A DNA stretch of 64,000 nt from Caulobacter radicis (GCF_003094615.1 NZ_QDKO01000032.1:124001-188000), one strand, 5' to 3'; shown: positions 45,225 through 54,170, numbered from the stretch's first letter. Notes: generated from the sequence alone by a model not told the origin. Made by a program: numbers and translations.

Positions 45225-45973
45225 TAAATCCGATCCTCCGGCGGCTCCTGCGCACCGTTCCGCATGTGCGGGCCGTGCACCACCGGCTGGCGCTCGAGGA
45301 TCTGGCGGACCTTGCGTACGGCCACCGAGGCGCGGCTGCGGCGCTGGCGCCAGACCAGCAGGACCAGCGCCCCGATGCTGGCCGTCAGGAAGGCGATGGG
45401 GCCCAGCAGCCAGGCCGCCGCCGCCAGGGCGAAGTAGTAGCCGCGCACCCCGGCGTTGAAGGCCGACAGGGCCGGGTTGAGGATGCCGCCGGCGGCCTCG
45501 GCGTATTCGGCCAGCACGGCCGGCGGGGCCCACATCGGCGTCGCGCCGATGGCGGCCAGGCAGTAGTTCATCTGGCGCAACGCCCAGATGAAGTCGAGCA
45601 GCCCCCGGGCCAGTGTCAGCAGCACCAGGCCCAGCTTGATCTGGAACATCACCGGCGTCGTCTCGGCCAGCACCTTGAGGCCCTCGACGCTCTTGAGCGC
45701 CGCGTCGCCGCCAAACAGCACGCCGGCCGCCGCGGCGATCAGGATCAGGTTCGACGAGGCGAAGAAGCTGGCCGAGTTGATGGCGTGGCCCAGAAGCTGG
45801 CCGTCCAGCAGGGCGACCTCGCGCACCGCCATCTCGGTCATCCACCGGCGACGGATCACCGTCATGTCGGTGTTGATCAGGTTCTTGCCCTGGCCCAGGC
45901 GCCGCAGCAGCGGCTCGTAGAACAGCCAGGCGAAGACGAAGAGGCTGATGGCCAGGATGTCGAGAATCGGCAT
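45224..45973 (-). CDS. DUF599 family membrane protein
   Basis: A 249-aa protein with about four transmembrane helices (ILDILAISLFVFAWLFYEPL, NLILIAAAAGVLFGG, FQIKLGLVLLTLARGLLDFI, YYFALAAAAWLLGPIAFLTA). Family landmarks are NTDMTVIRRRWM and ALRQMNYCLAAIGA. DUF599 function is unknown. ATG 45973 was chosen because the upstream extension is not family-like. It is separated by 59 bp from the MFS gene in the same orientation. Confidence 0.87.
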   Translation of the reverse strand: MPILDILAISLFVFAWLFYEPLLRRLGQGKNLINTDMTVIRRRWMTEMAVREVALLDGQLLGHAINSASFFASSNLILIAAAAGVLFGGDAALKSVEGLKVLAETTPVMFQIKLGLVLLTLARGLLDFIWALRQMNYCLAAIGATPMWAPPAVLAEYAEAAGGILNPALSAFNAGVRGYYFALAAAAWLLGPIAFLTASIGALVLLVWRQRRSRASVAVRKVRQILERQPVVHGPHMRNGAQEPPEDRI

Positions 45974-46032
45974 GAAGGGCGCTGCGCAGGAACAAGAGTC
46001 GACGACAGGGGATATCCGGCGGGGCGCGCCGG

Positions 46033-47475
46033 TCAATCCTCGGCGATCAGGCTGTGTCTGGCGGTGTCACGCAGCAGGACCGAGACGACCAGGCCCACCG
46101 TCATGATCGCGGCGACATAGAGGTAGAAGCCGCTCTCGATCCCGCCGTGCTTGAAGGCCAGGCCGACCATCTCGGCGGTGCCGCCGAACAGCACGTTGGC
46201 GACCGCGTAGGGCAGGGCCACGCCCAGGGCGCGCACGTGGGCCGGGAACAGCTCGGCCTTCACCACGGCGCTGATCGAGGTGTAGCCCGACTGGAAGGTC
46301 ATGCCGACGATGATCAGGGCCAGGGCCACGCCGATGGAGTCGGTGGCGGCGATGCCGCTCATGATCGGCCAGATGGTCAGCGCCCCGCCGGCATAGGCGG
46401 TGATCAGCAGCGGCTTGCGGCCCACCTTGTCCGACAGCCAGCCGGCGAGCGGCTGCATCAGCATGAAGACGATCATGCTGATCGCGCTGATCTCGGAGGC
46501 GGCGGCCTTGTCGAACCCGGCCGTGTTGACCAGGAACTTCTGCATGTAGGTGGTGTAGACATAGAAGGTCAGCGAGCCGCCGGCGGTCAGGCCCATGATC
46601 ATCAGGGTCTCGCGCGGGTGACGGCGCAGCAGCGGCGAGATGAGCGTGGCGAAGAAGGCCACCAGGAAGGCGCCGGCCAGCACCTGGGGCAGGAGGCCGG
46701 GCCGCGCCAGCACCCAGCCGCCGGCCGCCAAGGTCAGCACGAAGAACAGGCTGGCGAGGTTGCGCTGCGACTTGCCGATGCCCTCGGCCGGCTTGTCGGC
46801 GGCCTTGAACGAGGCGCTCTCGTCCAGGCCCCGGCGGATCCAGAACACCACCACGGCCAGCAGGGCGCCGATGACGAACGGAATGCGCCAGCCCCAGGCG
46901 GCCAGGTCGTCCTTGTGCAGCAGGCGTTGCAGGATGATCAGCACGGCGAGCGCGATCAGCTGGCCGGCGATCAGGGTCACGTAGTGGAAGCTGGACCAGA
47001 AGCCGCGGCGGCTCTTGCCGGCCATCTCGCTCATGTAGGTGGCGCTGGCGCCGTACTCGCCGCCCACCGACAGGCCTTGCAGCACGCGGGCGATCAGCAG
47101 CACGGCGGGGGCGAACAGGCCGATGGTCTTGTAGTCGGGGGTCAGGGCGATGATCAGGGCGCCGGCGCACATCAGCGACACCGAGACGCTCAGCGCCGCG
47201 CGGCGTCCCGAACGGTCGGCGTAGTGGCCCATCAGCCAGGCGCCCACCGGGCGGGCCACGAACCCCAGGAAGAACACCGCCGCGGCCTGCAGCAGCTGCA
47301 CGGTCTGGTCGCCCTTGGGGAAGAAGTGCGGGGCGAAATAGAGGGTGAAGGCGGCGTAGGCGAACCAGTCGTACCATTCGACCAGGTTGCCGGCCGAGCC
47401 GCCGAGGATCGCCCGGGCCCGTTGCGCCGGGGTCAGGGTCACGGCGGCGGGCGGCGGCGCGGCGGCGTCGGTCAT
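46033..47475 (-). CDS. MFS metabolite:H+ symporter (MHS/KgtP-ProP family)
   Basis: A 480-aa transporter with the MHS signatures GNLVEWYDWFAYAAFTLYFA, GAWLMGHYADRSGRRAALSV, RVLQGLSVGGEYGASATYMS and GWRIPFVIGALLAVVVFWIRR. The family carries organic acids, proline or betaine with protons. An additional hydrophobic segment in the centre (FFVLTLAAGGWVLARPG, PQVLAGAFLVAFFATLISPL) suggests more than 12 helices. The substrate is not predictable; dicarboxylates such as 2-oxoglutarate are typical. Confidence 0.9.
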   Translation of the reverse strand: MTDAAAPPPAAVTLTPAQRARAILGGSAGNLVEWYDWFAYAAFTLYFAPHFFPKGDQTVQLLQAAAVFFLGFVARPVGAWLMGHYADRSGRRAALSVSVSLMCAGALIIALTPDYKTIGLFAPAVLLIARVLQGLSVGGEYGASATYMSEMAGKSRRGFWSSFHYVTLIAGQLIALAVLIILQRLLHKDDLAAWGWRIPFVIGALLAVVVFWIRRGLDESASFKAADKPAEGIGKSQRNLASLFFVLTLAAGGWVLARPGLLPQVLAGAFLVAFFATLISPLLRRHPRETLMIMGLTAGGSLTFYVYTTYMQKFLVNTAGFDKAAASEISAISMIVFMLMQPLAGWLSDKVGRKPLLITAYAGGALTIWPIMSGIAATDSIGVALALIIVGMTFQSGYTSISAVVKAELFPAHVRALGVALPYAVANVLFGGTAEMVGLAFKHGGIESGFYLYVAAIMTVGLVVSVLLRDTARHSLIAED

Positions 47476-47549
47476 GCGGGCTCCCCTGGTCGGCCATGGG
47501 CCGTTGGAAGAACCTTATGCGCGTTCGCCGCCGCGCTCCAAGAGGGGCG

Positions 47550-47705
47550 TCAGATCCTGCCGATGAGGACCAGGATGATGATGATCACCAGGACGAGGCC
47601 GAGACCGCCGCTGGGGAAGTAGCCCCACGAGCGGCTGTGGCCCCAGGTGGGCAGGGCGCCGATCAGCGCCAGGATCAGGATGATGATGAGGATCGTGCCG
47701 AGCAT
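47550..47705 (-). CDS. DUF3309 small membrane protein
   Basis: A 51-aa protein: MLGTILIIILILALIGALPT, then WGHSRSWGYFPSGGLGLVLV and IIIILVLIGRI. Two hydrophobic helices separated by a W-G-H-S-R-S-W-G-Y turn are the hallmark of DUF3309, widespread in Gram-negative bacteria with unknown role. The adjacent MFS gene lies 74 bp downstream in the same orientation. Confidence 0.9.
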   Translation of the reverse strand: MLGTILIIILILALIGALPTWGHSRSWGYFPSGGLGLVLVIIIILVLIGRI

Positions 47706-47805
47706 TCGGGTCTCCCATATGTGCCGGCGAACCGCGTTCGGCGCGCCTGGACTTCGGGGAGGGAATGCGGCCTGTGCGGCGACGGTTCCGCCGTCGCTTG
47801 TCCGG

Positions 47806-48198
47806 TCAGCCGCCCGGAGCGTCCTCGGCCTTGCGCAGGCCGTTGGCCCACAGGGCCCCGATCACCGCGCCCTTGACGCGCGGCAGCAGCATCAGGGTCA
47901 GGGCCGCCAGCGGCAGGATGGTCAGCGGCGCGACCAGCCACGGCGAGGCCTGCCAGATGAACGGGAACAGCAGCAGCGGGGCCACGAACAGGTGGCCGAC
48001 GATCAGGATCGTGAAGTAGGCGGGACCGTCGTCGGCGGGGTAGGCGGCCAGGTGATGGCCGCAGGCCTCGCAGTCGAACTCGACCTTCAGGTAGCGCGAA
48101 TACAGCTTGCCCTCGCCGCAGTTGGGGCAGCGATGGCGGACGCCTCTCTTCATGCCGGTCAGGACGCTGGGTACGGGTCGGTCGGTCATGGCGTCCAT
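47806..48198 (-). CDS. DUF983 family membrane protein
   Basis: A 130-aa protein with an N-terminal zinc-ribbon-like CPNCGEGKLYSRYLKVEFDC + CGHHLAAYPADDGPAYF and two transmembrane helices (FTILIVGHLFVAPLLLFPFI, LVAPLTILPLAALTLMLLP). This is the DUF983 pattern, often near cytochrome oxidase genes in alphaproteobacteria, function unknown. ATG 48198 has CGGAG upstream; ATG 48189 is an alternative. Confidence 0.88.
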   Translation of the reverse strand: MDAMTDRPVPSVLTGMKRGVRHRCPNCGEGKLYSRYLKVEFDCEACGHHLAAYPADDGPAYFTILIVGHLFVAPLLLFPFIWQASPWLVAPLTILPLAALTLMLLPRVKGAVIGALWANGLRKAEDAPGG

Positions 48199-48522
48199 AT
48201 GGCTCCGGCGACGCCCGGCGCAAATGGCGCTTTCGGTCGCATGTGCGCTTTGGAAGCGGATATTCAGCCCGCAATTGGGCGATGACTGAAAGAATTCATC
48301 CTCTGCGATCATCGCGCGCGAATGAATTTGCCGGCAAGGTTAATGCCGGGCGGCTTCCGGTTAAGCTTTCGATACAGAACGGCGTCATGCGACTTACTTG
48401 CCGCGATGAGGGCGTTTCTGGCGCAGCATTGCGGCCAGTATTGGGCGACCAGTATGCGCCGGCCAGCATGGGGGAGGCGGCGCGCCCGTTCCCGACGGAG
48501 GCGCGCCGTTCCGGGTCGCGTC
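48199..48522. other. 324-bp gap without a recognised gene
   Basis: Between the DUF983 and entericidin genes, both on the minus strand. A 9-bp inverted repeat CGGCGCGCC/GGCGCGCCG (48478-48486 with 48500-48508) just beyond the entericidin stop may end that transcript. The rest includes a relatively AT-rich stretch (about 48240-48375) that could hold the DUF983 promoter. A plus-strand ORF across it is not convincing. Confidence 0.5.
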
Positions 48523-48657
48523 CTACTTGGCGTCGCGGGCGGTGTCGGCGACCGCGCGGCCGGCGGCCGAGACGTCGCGGCCCACGCCTTCGATGGTGTT
48601 GCAGGCTGAGACCAGCAGGGCGGCCGCGGCGGCGGCGAGGACGATGATCTTGCGCAT
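48523..48657 (-). CDS. entericidin-like small lipoprotein
   Basis: A 44-aa protein: MRKIIVLAAAAAALLVSACN with a lipobox (VSAC), then TIEGVGRDVSAAGRAVADTA. The GVGRDV-AAG-A-TA pattern is that of entericidin A/B lipoproteins anchored in the envelope, linked in enterics to a toxin/antidote pair under stress. Only one member is seen here. GGGGA precedes the start. Confidence 0.92.
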   Translation of the reverse strand: MRKIIVLAAAAAALLVSACNTIEGVGRDVSAAGRAVADTARDAK

Positions 48658-48759
48658 GGGCGTTCCCCGAATGAAAAGGCGCGCGGAGCTTAGCCGCCCC
48701 GCGCGCCGCTTCAAGGTCGAGTTCTCGACCAAATTAGGGCGGGCAATATTGAGGGCCGA

Positions 48760-49332
48760 TCAGCGGATCCGGCGGATCGAGCTGACGCGGTCGTTCATGT
48801 CGCGCGGGAACAGGCCCATGTCGGCCGACACCCGCCAGCAGCGGCCGCGGTAGTAGATGTCGTCGCACAGCTCCCATTCGCCCCGACGGATCTGGATCGA
48901 CGAGGCCTTGTCGTTGAAGCCGATCTGCGTGAAGTCGGGCATGTCGCCGCGCACCTCGTAGGCGCGGCCGCCATAGCCGGCGTGCTCGAAGATCACCGCG
49001 TCGGCGCCGCGGCCGCCGCCCCAGCCGGGGCCGCCCGAACCGCCCGGACCGCCGGGGCGTCCGCCGCCCCGGATGCAGACCAGGCGGCCGTCCTGGTTCT
49101 CCATCTCGCGGCAATCGGCGCTGGCGCTCGACCACTGCCAGCGGCCGCGACGGTCGCGACATTCGGCGGTGATCTCGCCGCGGCGGACATTGATGTTGCG
49201 GCAGCTCTGCTCGTAGGAGCCGCGGGGGCGTTCCTCATAGCGGTCGCCGCGGCCGGGGCCTTGGGCGAGGGCGGGGGCCGCCGTGGCGGCGAGGGCGCTC
49301 GTCGCGGCGATCAAGGCAATGGCGGTGCGCAT
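48760..49332 (-). CDS. secreted CVNH-like plus beta/gamma-crystallin-like protein
   Basis: A 190-aa protein with a signal peptide (LIAATSALAATAAPALAQ). A short cyanovirin-N-like region follows (GSYEQSCRNINVRRGEITAE, CRDRRGRWQWSSASADCREM), then a Gly/Pro linker (GGGRPGGPGGSGGPGWGGG), then a beta/gamma-crystallin-like domain with two Greek-key motifs (DAVIFEHAGYGGRAYEVRGD, ELCDDIYYRGRCWRVSADMG). Carbohydrate and Ca2+ binding are the known properties of these folds. Function here is unknown. Confidence 0.85.
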   Translation of the reverse strand: MRTAIALIAATSALAATAAPALAQGPGRGDRYEERPRGSYEQSCRNINVRRGEITAECRDRRGRWQWSSASADCREMENQDGRLVCIRGGGRPGGPGGSGGPGWGGGRGADAVIFEHAGYGGRAYEVRGDMPDFTQIGFNDKASSIQIRRGEWELCDDIYYRGRCWRVSADMGLFPRDMNDRVSSIRRIR

Positions 49333-49494
49333 GGCGAAGGTCTCCCGAAAGGCCGGCGTCGAGGCCGGTTGATGCGGCCAAGCTAGTATCGCGCGGCGTG
49401 AACATGACCTGAATGAAAACCTTGTAACGAAAGGCCGGTCCGCTTCGCCGAACGGCGCCTTGAGAAGGCCGCGCTTGATCGCCATTGTCTGGCC

Positions 49495-50037
49495 ATGCGC
49501 ATCGCCGTCCTCGCCCTTCCTCTCCTGGCCGCCCTTGCTGTCGCGGGCGGCGCGCTTGCCCAGCAGTCGCGGCCGGAGCCGACCCCCGTCTCGCCGGTCA
49601 CGGTGATGCCGCCGACCCAGCCGCCGAAGGTGACCGCCACCTGGCCCGCGGCCGGACAGGCCGTTGCCCCGGGAATCCTGGTGCTGAAGGTCAGTTTCGA
49701 CCAGAAGATGCTGCCTGGCGCCTGGAACTACGCGGCCGGGGCCGGCGGCGAAAAGCCCGAATGCGTCCGCGCGCCGCGCCTGCTGAACGACGGCAAGACC
49801 TTCGTCCTGCTGTGCAGCACCAAGCCGGGCAAGAGCTACGCGGTCGCCTTCAACGGCGTGCGCGAAGGCGGCTTCGCCAACGAGGCCGAGAACCCGGCCC
49901 TGACCGCCGAGCTGGCTTTCTCGACCAGCAAGGATCCGTCGATCTACACGCTGAAGTCGGCCATGAAGGCCGCCAGCCTGAAGGACGACGAAGGCCCGGT
50001 GCAGGAAGCGCCCAAGCTTGTCGCCACGACGCCGTGA
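49495..50037 (+). CDS. secreted protein with Ig-like (Big_5-type) domain
   Basis: A 180-aa exported protein. The signal peptide ends near GGALAQQ. A Pro-rich stretch (RPEPTPVSPVTVMPPTQPPK) is followed by a beta-sandwich-like domain (VTATWPAAGQAVAPGILVLK, VSFDQKMLPGAWNY, KTFVLLCSTKPGKSYAVAFN). The pattern 'SFDQ.M' followed by 'PGKSYAV.FN' resembles bacterial Ig-like Big_5 domains. Function unknown; two Cys could form a disulfide. It is followed 85 bp later by another secreted protein gene. Confidence 0.75.
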   Translation: MRIAVLALPLLAALAVAGGALAQQSRPEPTPVSPVTVMPPTQPPKVTATWPAAGQAVAPGILVLKVSFDQKMLPGAWNYAAGAGGEKPECVRAPRLLNDGKTFVLLCSTKPGKSYAVAFNGVREGGFANEAENPALTAELAFSTSKDPSIYTLKSAMKAASLKDDEGPVQEAPKLVATTP

Positions 50038-50122
50038 GGCGCGCGATCACGCGCTGTTTCGGAACCGTTACAAACCGGGCTGCGTTGGGTGATCGGGCAG
50101 GGGCCCTCCGACGGAGCGCATT

Positions 50123-50578
50123 ATGAAGACCAAGTTTGCTTACCTCGCCGCCGCCGCGACCCTTTCGATGGCCGGCGCCGCTTACGCTCAAGACGCCACC
50201 CAGCCGCCGGCCGATCCGGCCGCCGCGCAACCGCCGGCCACCAGCACGCAACCGCCGGCCGACACCACCTCGACCACTCCGCCGGCTGACAGCAGCGCCG
50301 CGGCCGCCAGTTCGGCGGGCACGCCGTCGTCCGCCAACGTCTCGGCCGACGTCGCCGTCGGCGCCGAGATCAAGGACCCGGCCGGCGCCGTGGTCGGCAC
50401 CGTCAGCGGGACCTCGACCGGCGCCGATGGCTCGGCCAACGTCGTGGTCAGCAGCGGCGACAAGAAGTTCGCCCTGCCCAAGGCCAGCCTCAGCACGGGC
50501 GCCGACGGCAGCGTGAGCACCACGGCCACCAAGGCCCAGATCGACGCGGCCCTGGCCGGCGCGGCGGCTCCCAAGTAA
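50123..50578 (+). CDS. secreted Ala/Thr/Pro-rich protein
   Basis: A 151-aa low-complexity exported protein. The signal peptide ends at AAYAQD. A Pro/Thr/Ala-rich spacer covers residues 24-70, followed by a small domain (VGAEIKDPAGAVVGTVSGTS, VVVSSGDKKFALPKASLSTG) reminiscent of short PRC-barrel-like repeats common in alphaproteobacterial envelope proteins. Function unknown. A hairpin follows the stop. Confidence 0.75.
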   Translation: MKTKFAYLAAAATLSMAGAAYAQDATQPPADPAAAQPPATSTQPPADTTSTTPPADSSAAAASSAGTPSSANVSADVAVGAEIKDPAGAVVGTVSGTSTGADGSANVVVSSGDKKFALPKASLSTGADGSVSTTATKAQIDAALAGAAAPK

Positions 50579-50604
50579 CAGCGTCCCTTCTTCCGAACAC
50601 GCAC

Positions 50605-50635
50605 GAGGCCCGCCCGGCATTGCCGAGCGGGCCTC
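50605..50635 (+). terminator. hairpin after the secreted protein gene
   Basis: GAGGCCCGC (50605-50613) pairs with GCGGGCCTC (50627-50635). There is no T-run, so termination is likely but not certain. Confidence 0.55.
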
Positions 50636-50701
50636 ACGCTGCTAGCGATGCAGCGTAAACTTCGGCGGTCTCCGCCAGTCCGCTGACATGAGGTGTGTCG
50701 G

Positions 50702-51082
50702 ATGGCTCCGGCCAGGAAATCCAAGGCGCGTGGTTCCGGCGCGTTGTTCTGGGATCTGTTGACCTTCGACCGACTGGTGACCGGGCCGGTCATCCACCTG
50801 ATCTACTGGGCGGGCCTGGGCGTCGTGGCGCTGTTCGCCTTTTCCGTCGTCGGCGCGGCCGTTGGCCTGGCGCTGAAGGAACGCGGCGTCGCCTCGCTGC
50901 TGCTGGCCTTCCCCGTGCTGATCGCCGGCCTGCTGGTCGCCGCGGGCATGGTGCTGCTGTGGCGCGCCTTCTGCGAGTTCTACGTCGCCGTCTTCCGCAT
51001 CAGCGAAGACCTGCGCGCCCTGCGCCAGGCCAACGACGCCGATCACGCGGTGGCCACCAGCGTCCGCGGCCCGGGGGCCTAG
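50702..51082 (+). CDS. DUF4282 family membrane protein
   Basis: A 126-aa protein: FWDLLTFDRLVTGPVIHLIY with the DUF4282 motif, two transmembrane helices (WAGLGVVALFAFSVVGAAVG, LLLAFPVLIAGLLVAAGMVL) and LLWRAFCEFYVAVFRISEDL. Function unknown. It starts at ATG 50702 and ends overlapping the convergent xylanase gene by 4 bp. Confidence 0.85.
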   Translation: MAPARKSKARGSGALFWDLLTFDRLVTGPVIHLIYWAGLGVVALFAFSVVGAAVGLALKERGVASLLLAFPVLIAGLLVAAGMVLLWRAFCEFYVAVFRISEDLRALRQANDADHAVATSVRGPGA

Positions 51083-52137
51083 CCCCGCCTGAACGCCTCG
51101 ACCAGCGCCGCCGCGCCCGCCTTGGGCCGGCCGGCGTCGTCGAACGGCGCGGGAGCGTCCGACGCGTTCTCCTTCTTCAGCCACGAATCCTTGTCGCGCA
51201 GGCCCCACAGGGTGAAGGCGAAACGCTGACGTTGCGGCAGGGCCATGAAGGCCTCGGCCGCCTCGCCGTAGGTGCGGGCCTGGCGGCGCTCCAGTTCGGC
51301 GCGGCCCAGCAGCTTGTTGTCCGAGCGCACCAGCGACACGTCGAGTTCCGACAGGTGGATCGGCAGGCCAAGGCTCGCCAGGTCCTTCATCATGGTGGCG
51401 ATCTCGCCCGGGCGGATGTCGGCGGCGACGTGCATCTGGGTCCCGATCCCCGTCAGCGGCGCGCCGGAGGCCAGGAGGCGCTCGGCCAGCTTCAGGAAGG
51501 TCGCCCGCTTCCGGGGCATGTATTCGAGATTGTAGTCGTTGAGCAGCAGGGTCGCGCCGGGATCGGCCTCGCGCGCCGTGCGGAAGGCCAGGGCGATGTG
51601 CTCGAAGTCGCCCAGGCGCCTGGACCATAGGCTCGTGCGCCAGCCGTCGCCGTCTTCCGCGACCGCCTCGTTAACCACGTCCCAGCCGACCACCTTGCCG
51701 CGATAGCGCCCGGCCACGGCCAGGATGTAGTTGCGATAGGCCTGCTCGAAGCTGACCCGGTTCTCGTCCAGTCGCTCGAAGGCCTCGGGCGCCTGGGCGT
51801 ACCAGACCAGCACGTGGCCCAGCAGGGCCATGCCATTGGCGGCGGCGAAGGCGGCGATCCTGTCGGGGGCGTCGAAGCGGAAAGAGCCGTCCGGCTGGAC
51901 GATGTATTCCATCTTCATCTGCCACTCGGGCGTCAGCTGATTGACCTGCCGGCGCAGCAGGGCCGCCAGCACCGGATCGTCCAGATGCAGGGCCTGGACC
52001 GAGGATCCGATCCGGAACGGCGCGATCGTCTTCAGCGGGGCTAGGTTGGCTGGGACGGGCTGGCTTTGCGCCTTCTGGCCGCAGGCGGCCAGAGCCAGGC
52101 TGGAGCCGAGCACGGCGCGGCGTGAGACGTCGGACAT
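51079..52137 (-). CDS. GH10 endo-1,4-beta-xylanase, predicted Tat lipoprotein
   Basis: A 352-aa GH10 xylanase. N-terminal twin-arginine SRRAVLGSSLALAAC ends in a lipobox Cys, so it is predicted to be a Tat-exported lipoprotein. Catalytic residues are visible: acid/base in VGWDVVNEAVAEDGDGWR (about residue 157) and nucleophile in IHLSELDVSLVRSD (about residue 258). LTPEWQMKMEYIV, LLGHVLVWYAQAPEAF and FTLWGLRDKDSWL are standard GH10 blocks. It cleaves xylan backbones, upstream of the GH67/ManD pathway encoded at the left end. Confidence 0.94.
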   Translation of the reverse strand: MSDVSRRAVLGSSLALAACGQKAQSQPVPANLAPLKTIAPFRIGSSVQALHLDDPVLAALLRRQVNQLTPEWQMKMEYIVQPDGSFRFDAPDRIAAFAAANGMALLGHVLVWYAQAPEAFERLDENRVSFEQAYRNYILAVAGRYRGKVVGWDVVNEAVAEDGDGWRTSLWSRRLGDFEHIALAFRTAREADPGATLLLNDYNLEYMPRKRATFLKLAERLLASGAPLTGIGTQMHVAADIRPGEIATMMKDLASLGLPIHLSELDVSLVRSDNKLLGRAELERRQARTYGEAAEAFMALPQRQRFAFTLWGLRDKDSWLKKENASDAPAPFDDAGRPKAGAAALVEAFRRG

Positions 52138-52196
52138 GAAACCCTCGCGGCGATCTGTCGCGAGGAAAGCACGGGGAGGTTGGGGAAGGGTGAAGG

Positions 52197-52329
52197 GAAC
52201 CTCCCCCTCTGGGGAAGGCGGCCGAAGGCCGGTGGGGGGAAGTTCTCAGCTTTCGAGGTGGTGGCCGATCTAGCAGCTACGCCCCCCACCGATCGCTGCG
52301 CGATCGCCTCCCCCACAGGGGGAGGTTCG
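52197..52329. repeat. paired inverted REP-like repeat between xylanase and fliJ
   Basis: The arms at 52197-52243 and 52280-52329 carry GAACCTCCCCCT and AGGGGGAGGTTCG in opposite orientation with GGTGGGGGG/CCCCCCACC inner parts. It occupies most of the 195-bp gap and is related to the repeats at 11283 and 43127. Confidence 0.88.
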
Positions 52330-52332
52330 TTG

Positions 52333-52752
52333 CTAGCGACCGCCCATCGCCGCGCGGCGCAGGCCAAGTTCGTCGAGCGCGGCCATTTCAAGTTTGCCGA
52401 CCTTCTTGGCCAGGGCGACCTTGGCGGTCTCGGCGACGTGCTCGTATTTCTTCAGGTTCTCGAAGGCCATCGACAGGGCGTCGCGGGCGCCGATCTCCTC
52501 GATGCTGATCTGGTCGATTTCCAGCAGGGTCTCGGCGCGGCGCACTTCCAGGCCCTTGCGGTAGCCGATCATGTACCAGCCGGCCGAAACGTCGCCCTCG
52601 GCGTTGCGGATCTCGATCTCGGCTTCGGCCTCCATCGTGGCCAGCTTCATCTGCGCGGTTTCGCGGCGGTCGACCACCTCGGCGAGGCGCTTCTGCAGCG
52701 TCTCGACCTCGTGGTTCGAGATGCGGATCAGGGAGGCGGCCCACTTGGTCAT
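52333..52752 (-). CDS. fliJ: flagellar export chaperone FliJ
   Basis: A 139-aa, almost wholly coiled-coil protein (SLIRISNHEVETLQKRLAEV, VDRRETAQMKLATMEAEAEI, AFENLKKYEHVAETAKVALA). Charged heptad-like helices, its length, and its position 24 bp after fliI identify FliJ, which escorts substrates and links the FliI ring to FlhA in flagellar type III export. Sequence conservation of FliJ is low, so the context is decisive. Confidence 0.9.
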   Translation of the reverse strand: MTKWAASLIRISNHEVETLQKRLAEVVDRRETAQMKLATMEAEAEIEIRNAEGDVSAGWYMIGYRKGLEVRRAETLLEIDQISIEEIGARDALSMAFENLKKYEHVAETAKVALAKKVGKLEMAALDELGLRRAAMGGR

Positions 52753-52776
52753 GCTGGCTTACTCGGTACGGGCGCT

Positions 52777-54111
52777 TCAGGCGGCGCTTTGGAGAATCTG
52801 GCCGAGGAAGTTGAACGAATCGTCAAGACTCGTGGCTTCGTCGGGGTTCTGGCTGAGAAAGGCCTCGACCGCCGGATTGAGCTGGATGGCCCGGTCGACG
52901 GTGGGATCGGCGCCGGCGCGATAGGCGCCGATGCGGATCAGCTCTTCCATGTTGGAATAGGCCGACAGCACCTGGCGGGCGGATTTGACGATGTCGCGCT
53001 CGTGCGGCATCTGGCAGCCCGGCATGGTCCGGCTGATCGATTTGAGCACGTTGATGGCCGGGAAGCGGCCGCGCTCGGCGATCGAGCGCTCCATGACGAT
53101 GTGGCCGTCCAGGATACCGCGCGCGGCGTCGGCGATCGGCTCGTTGTGGTCGTCGCCGTCGACGAGGACCGTGAACAGGGCGGTGATCGGGGCGGCGGTG
53201 GTGCCGTCGGCGCGGATGGGCCCGGGGCCGGCGCGCTCGAGCAGCTTGGGCAGCTCGGTGAAGACGGTGGGCGTATAGCCCTTGGTGGTCGGCGGCTCGC
53301 CGGCGGCCAGGCCGATCTCGCGCTGGGCCATGGCGAAGCGGGTCACCGAGTCCATCAGGCAGAGGACCTCCTGGTCCTGGTCGCGCAGGAACTCGGCGAT
53401 GGCCAGGGTCATGTAGGCGGCCTGGCGACGGGTCAGGGCCGGCTCGTCCGAGGTGGCGACCACGACGATGGCGCGGCGCAGGCCTTCCTCGCCCAGGGTC
53501 TCCTCGATGAACTCGCGCACCTCGCGGCCGCGTTCGCCGATCAGGCCGACGACGACGGCGTCGCAGGTGGCTTCCTTGGCCAGCATCGACAGCAGCACCG
53601 ACTTGCCGACGCCCGAACCGGCGAAGATGCCCAGGCGCTGGCCGCGGCAGGTGGTGGTGAAGACGTTCATCGACCGCACGCCCAGGTCCAGGCGCTCGCC
53701 AACCCGGCCGCGGGCGTGGGCCGGCGGCGGCGGGGTCTTCAACGGATAGGGAACCTCGCCCTGCGGCAGCGGGCCCAGGCCATCGATCGGCTCGCCGAAG
53801 GCGTTGATGATGCGGCCAAGCCACGCCTTGGTCGGACGCACGGTGGCGCCTTCGGGCATGATGCGAATCTCGGCGCCGGGGGCCACGCCCTCGACCGGGC
53901 CGAAGGGCATGAGCAGGGCGCGGGTCTCGCGGAAGCCGACGACCTCGGCCGGCAGCACCGGGGCGCCGATGCGCTCGATCTCGACCCGGGCCCCGACCGC
54001 CAGGCGCGTCAGGCCGCCGCGAGCCTCGATCAGGAGGCCGTTGACGGCCGCCACGCGTCCGAAGACGGTCAGCGGGTCAAGACGTTCGACGGCGGCGATG
54101 AGACTGCGCAA
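52777..54111 (-). CDS. fliI: flagellar type III export ATPase
   Basis: A 444-aa F1-beta-like ATPase: N-terminal beta-barrel domain, Walker [20 protein letters not shown] (about residues 160-178), [20 protein letters not shown], Walker [21 protein letters not shown] and [18 protein letters not shown]. It energises export of flagellar proteins at the membrane base. The start is TTG at 54111 after AGGAG. A CtrA-type site lies about 40 bp upstream, fitting class II flagellar regulation known in Caulobacter. Confidence 0.96.
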   Translation of the reverse strand: MRSLIAAVERLDPLTVFGRVAAVNGLLIEARGGLTRLAVGARVEIERIGAPVLPAEVVGFRETRALLMPFGPVEGVAPGAEIRIMPEGATVRPTKAWLGRIINAFGEPIDGLGPLPQGEVPYPLKTPPPPAHARGRVGERLDLGVRSMNVFTTTCRGQRLGIFAGSGVGKSVLLSMLAKEATCDAVVVGLIGERGREVREFIEETLGEEGLRRAIVVVATSDEPALTRRQAAYMTLAIAEFLRDQDQEVLCLMDSVTRFAMAQREIGLAAGEPPTTKGYTPTVFTELPKLLERAGPGPIRADGTTAAPITALFTVLVDGDDHNEPIADAARGILDGHIVMERSIAERGRFPAINVLKSISRTMPGCQMPHERDIVKSARQVLSAYSNMEELIRIGAYRAGADPTVDRAIQLNPAVEAFLSQNPDEATSLDDSFNFLGQILQSAA

Positions 54112-54151
54112 GACGGCTCCTGGAAGCGACCCGCGCAGACTCGGCCATCAT

Positions 54152-54168
54152 GGTTAATCGGGCATGAA
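54152..54168 (-). promoter_or_regulatory. CtrA-type site upstream of fliI
   Basis: On the minus strand TTCA-TGCCCGA-TTAACC matches the CtrA consensus TTAA-N7-TTAACC with one deviation in the first half. The second half extends to TTAACCAT, the strong half-site. It lies 41 bp upstream of the TTG start. Confidence 0.65.
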
Positions 54169-54170
54169 AT

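Noticed and set aside
48322-48609. Plus-strand 95-codon ORF in the DUF983-entericidin gap
   Set aside because: It overlaps the entericidin gene on the other strand, has no family resemblance and no convincing ribosome-binding site.
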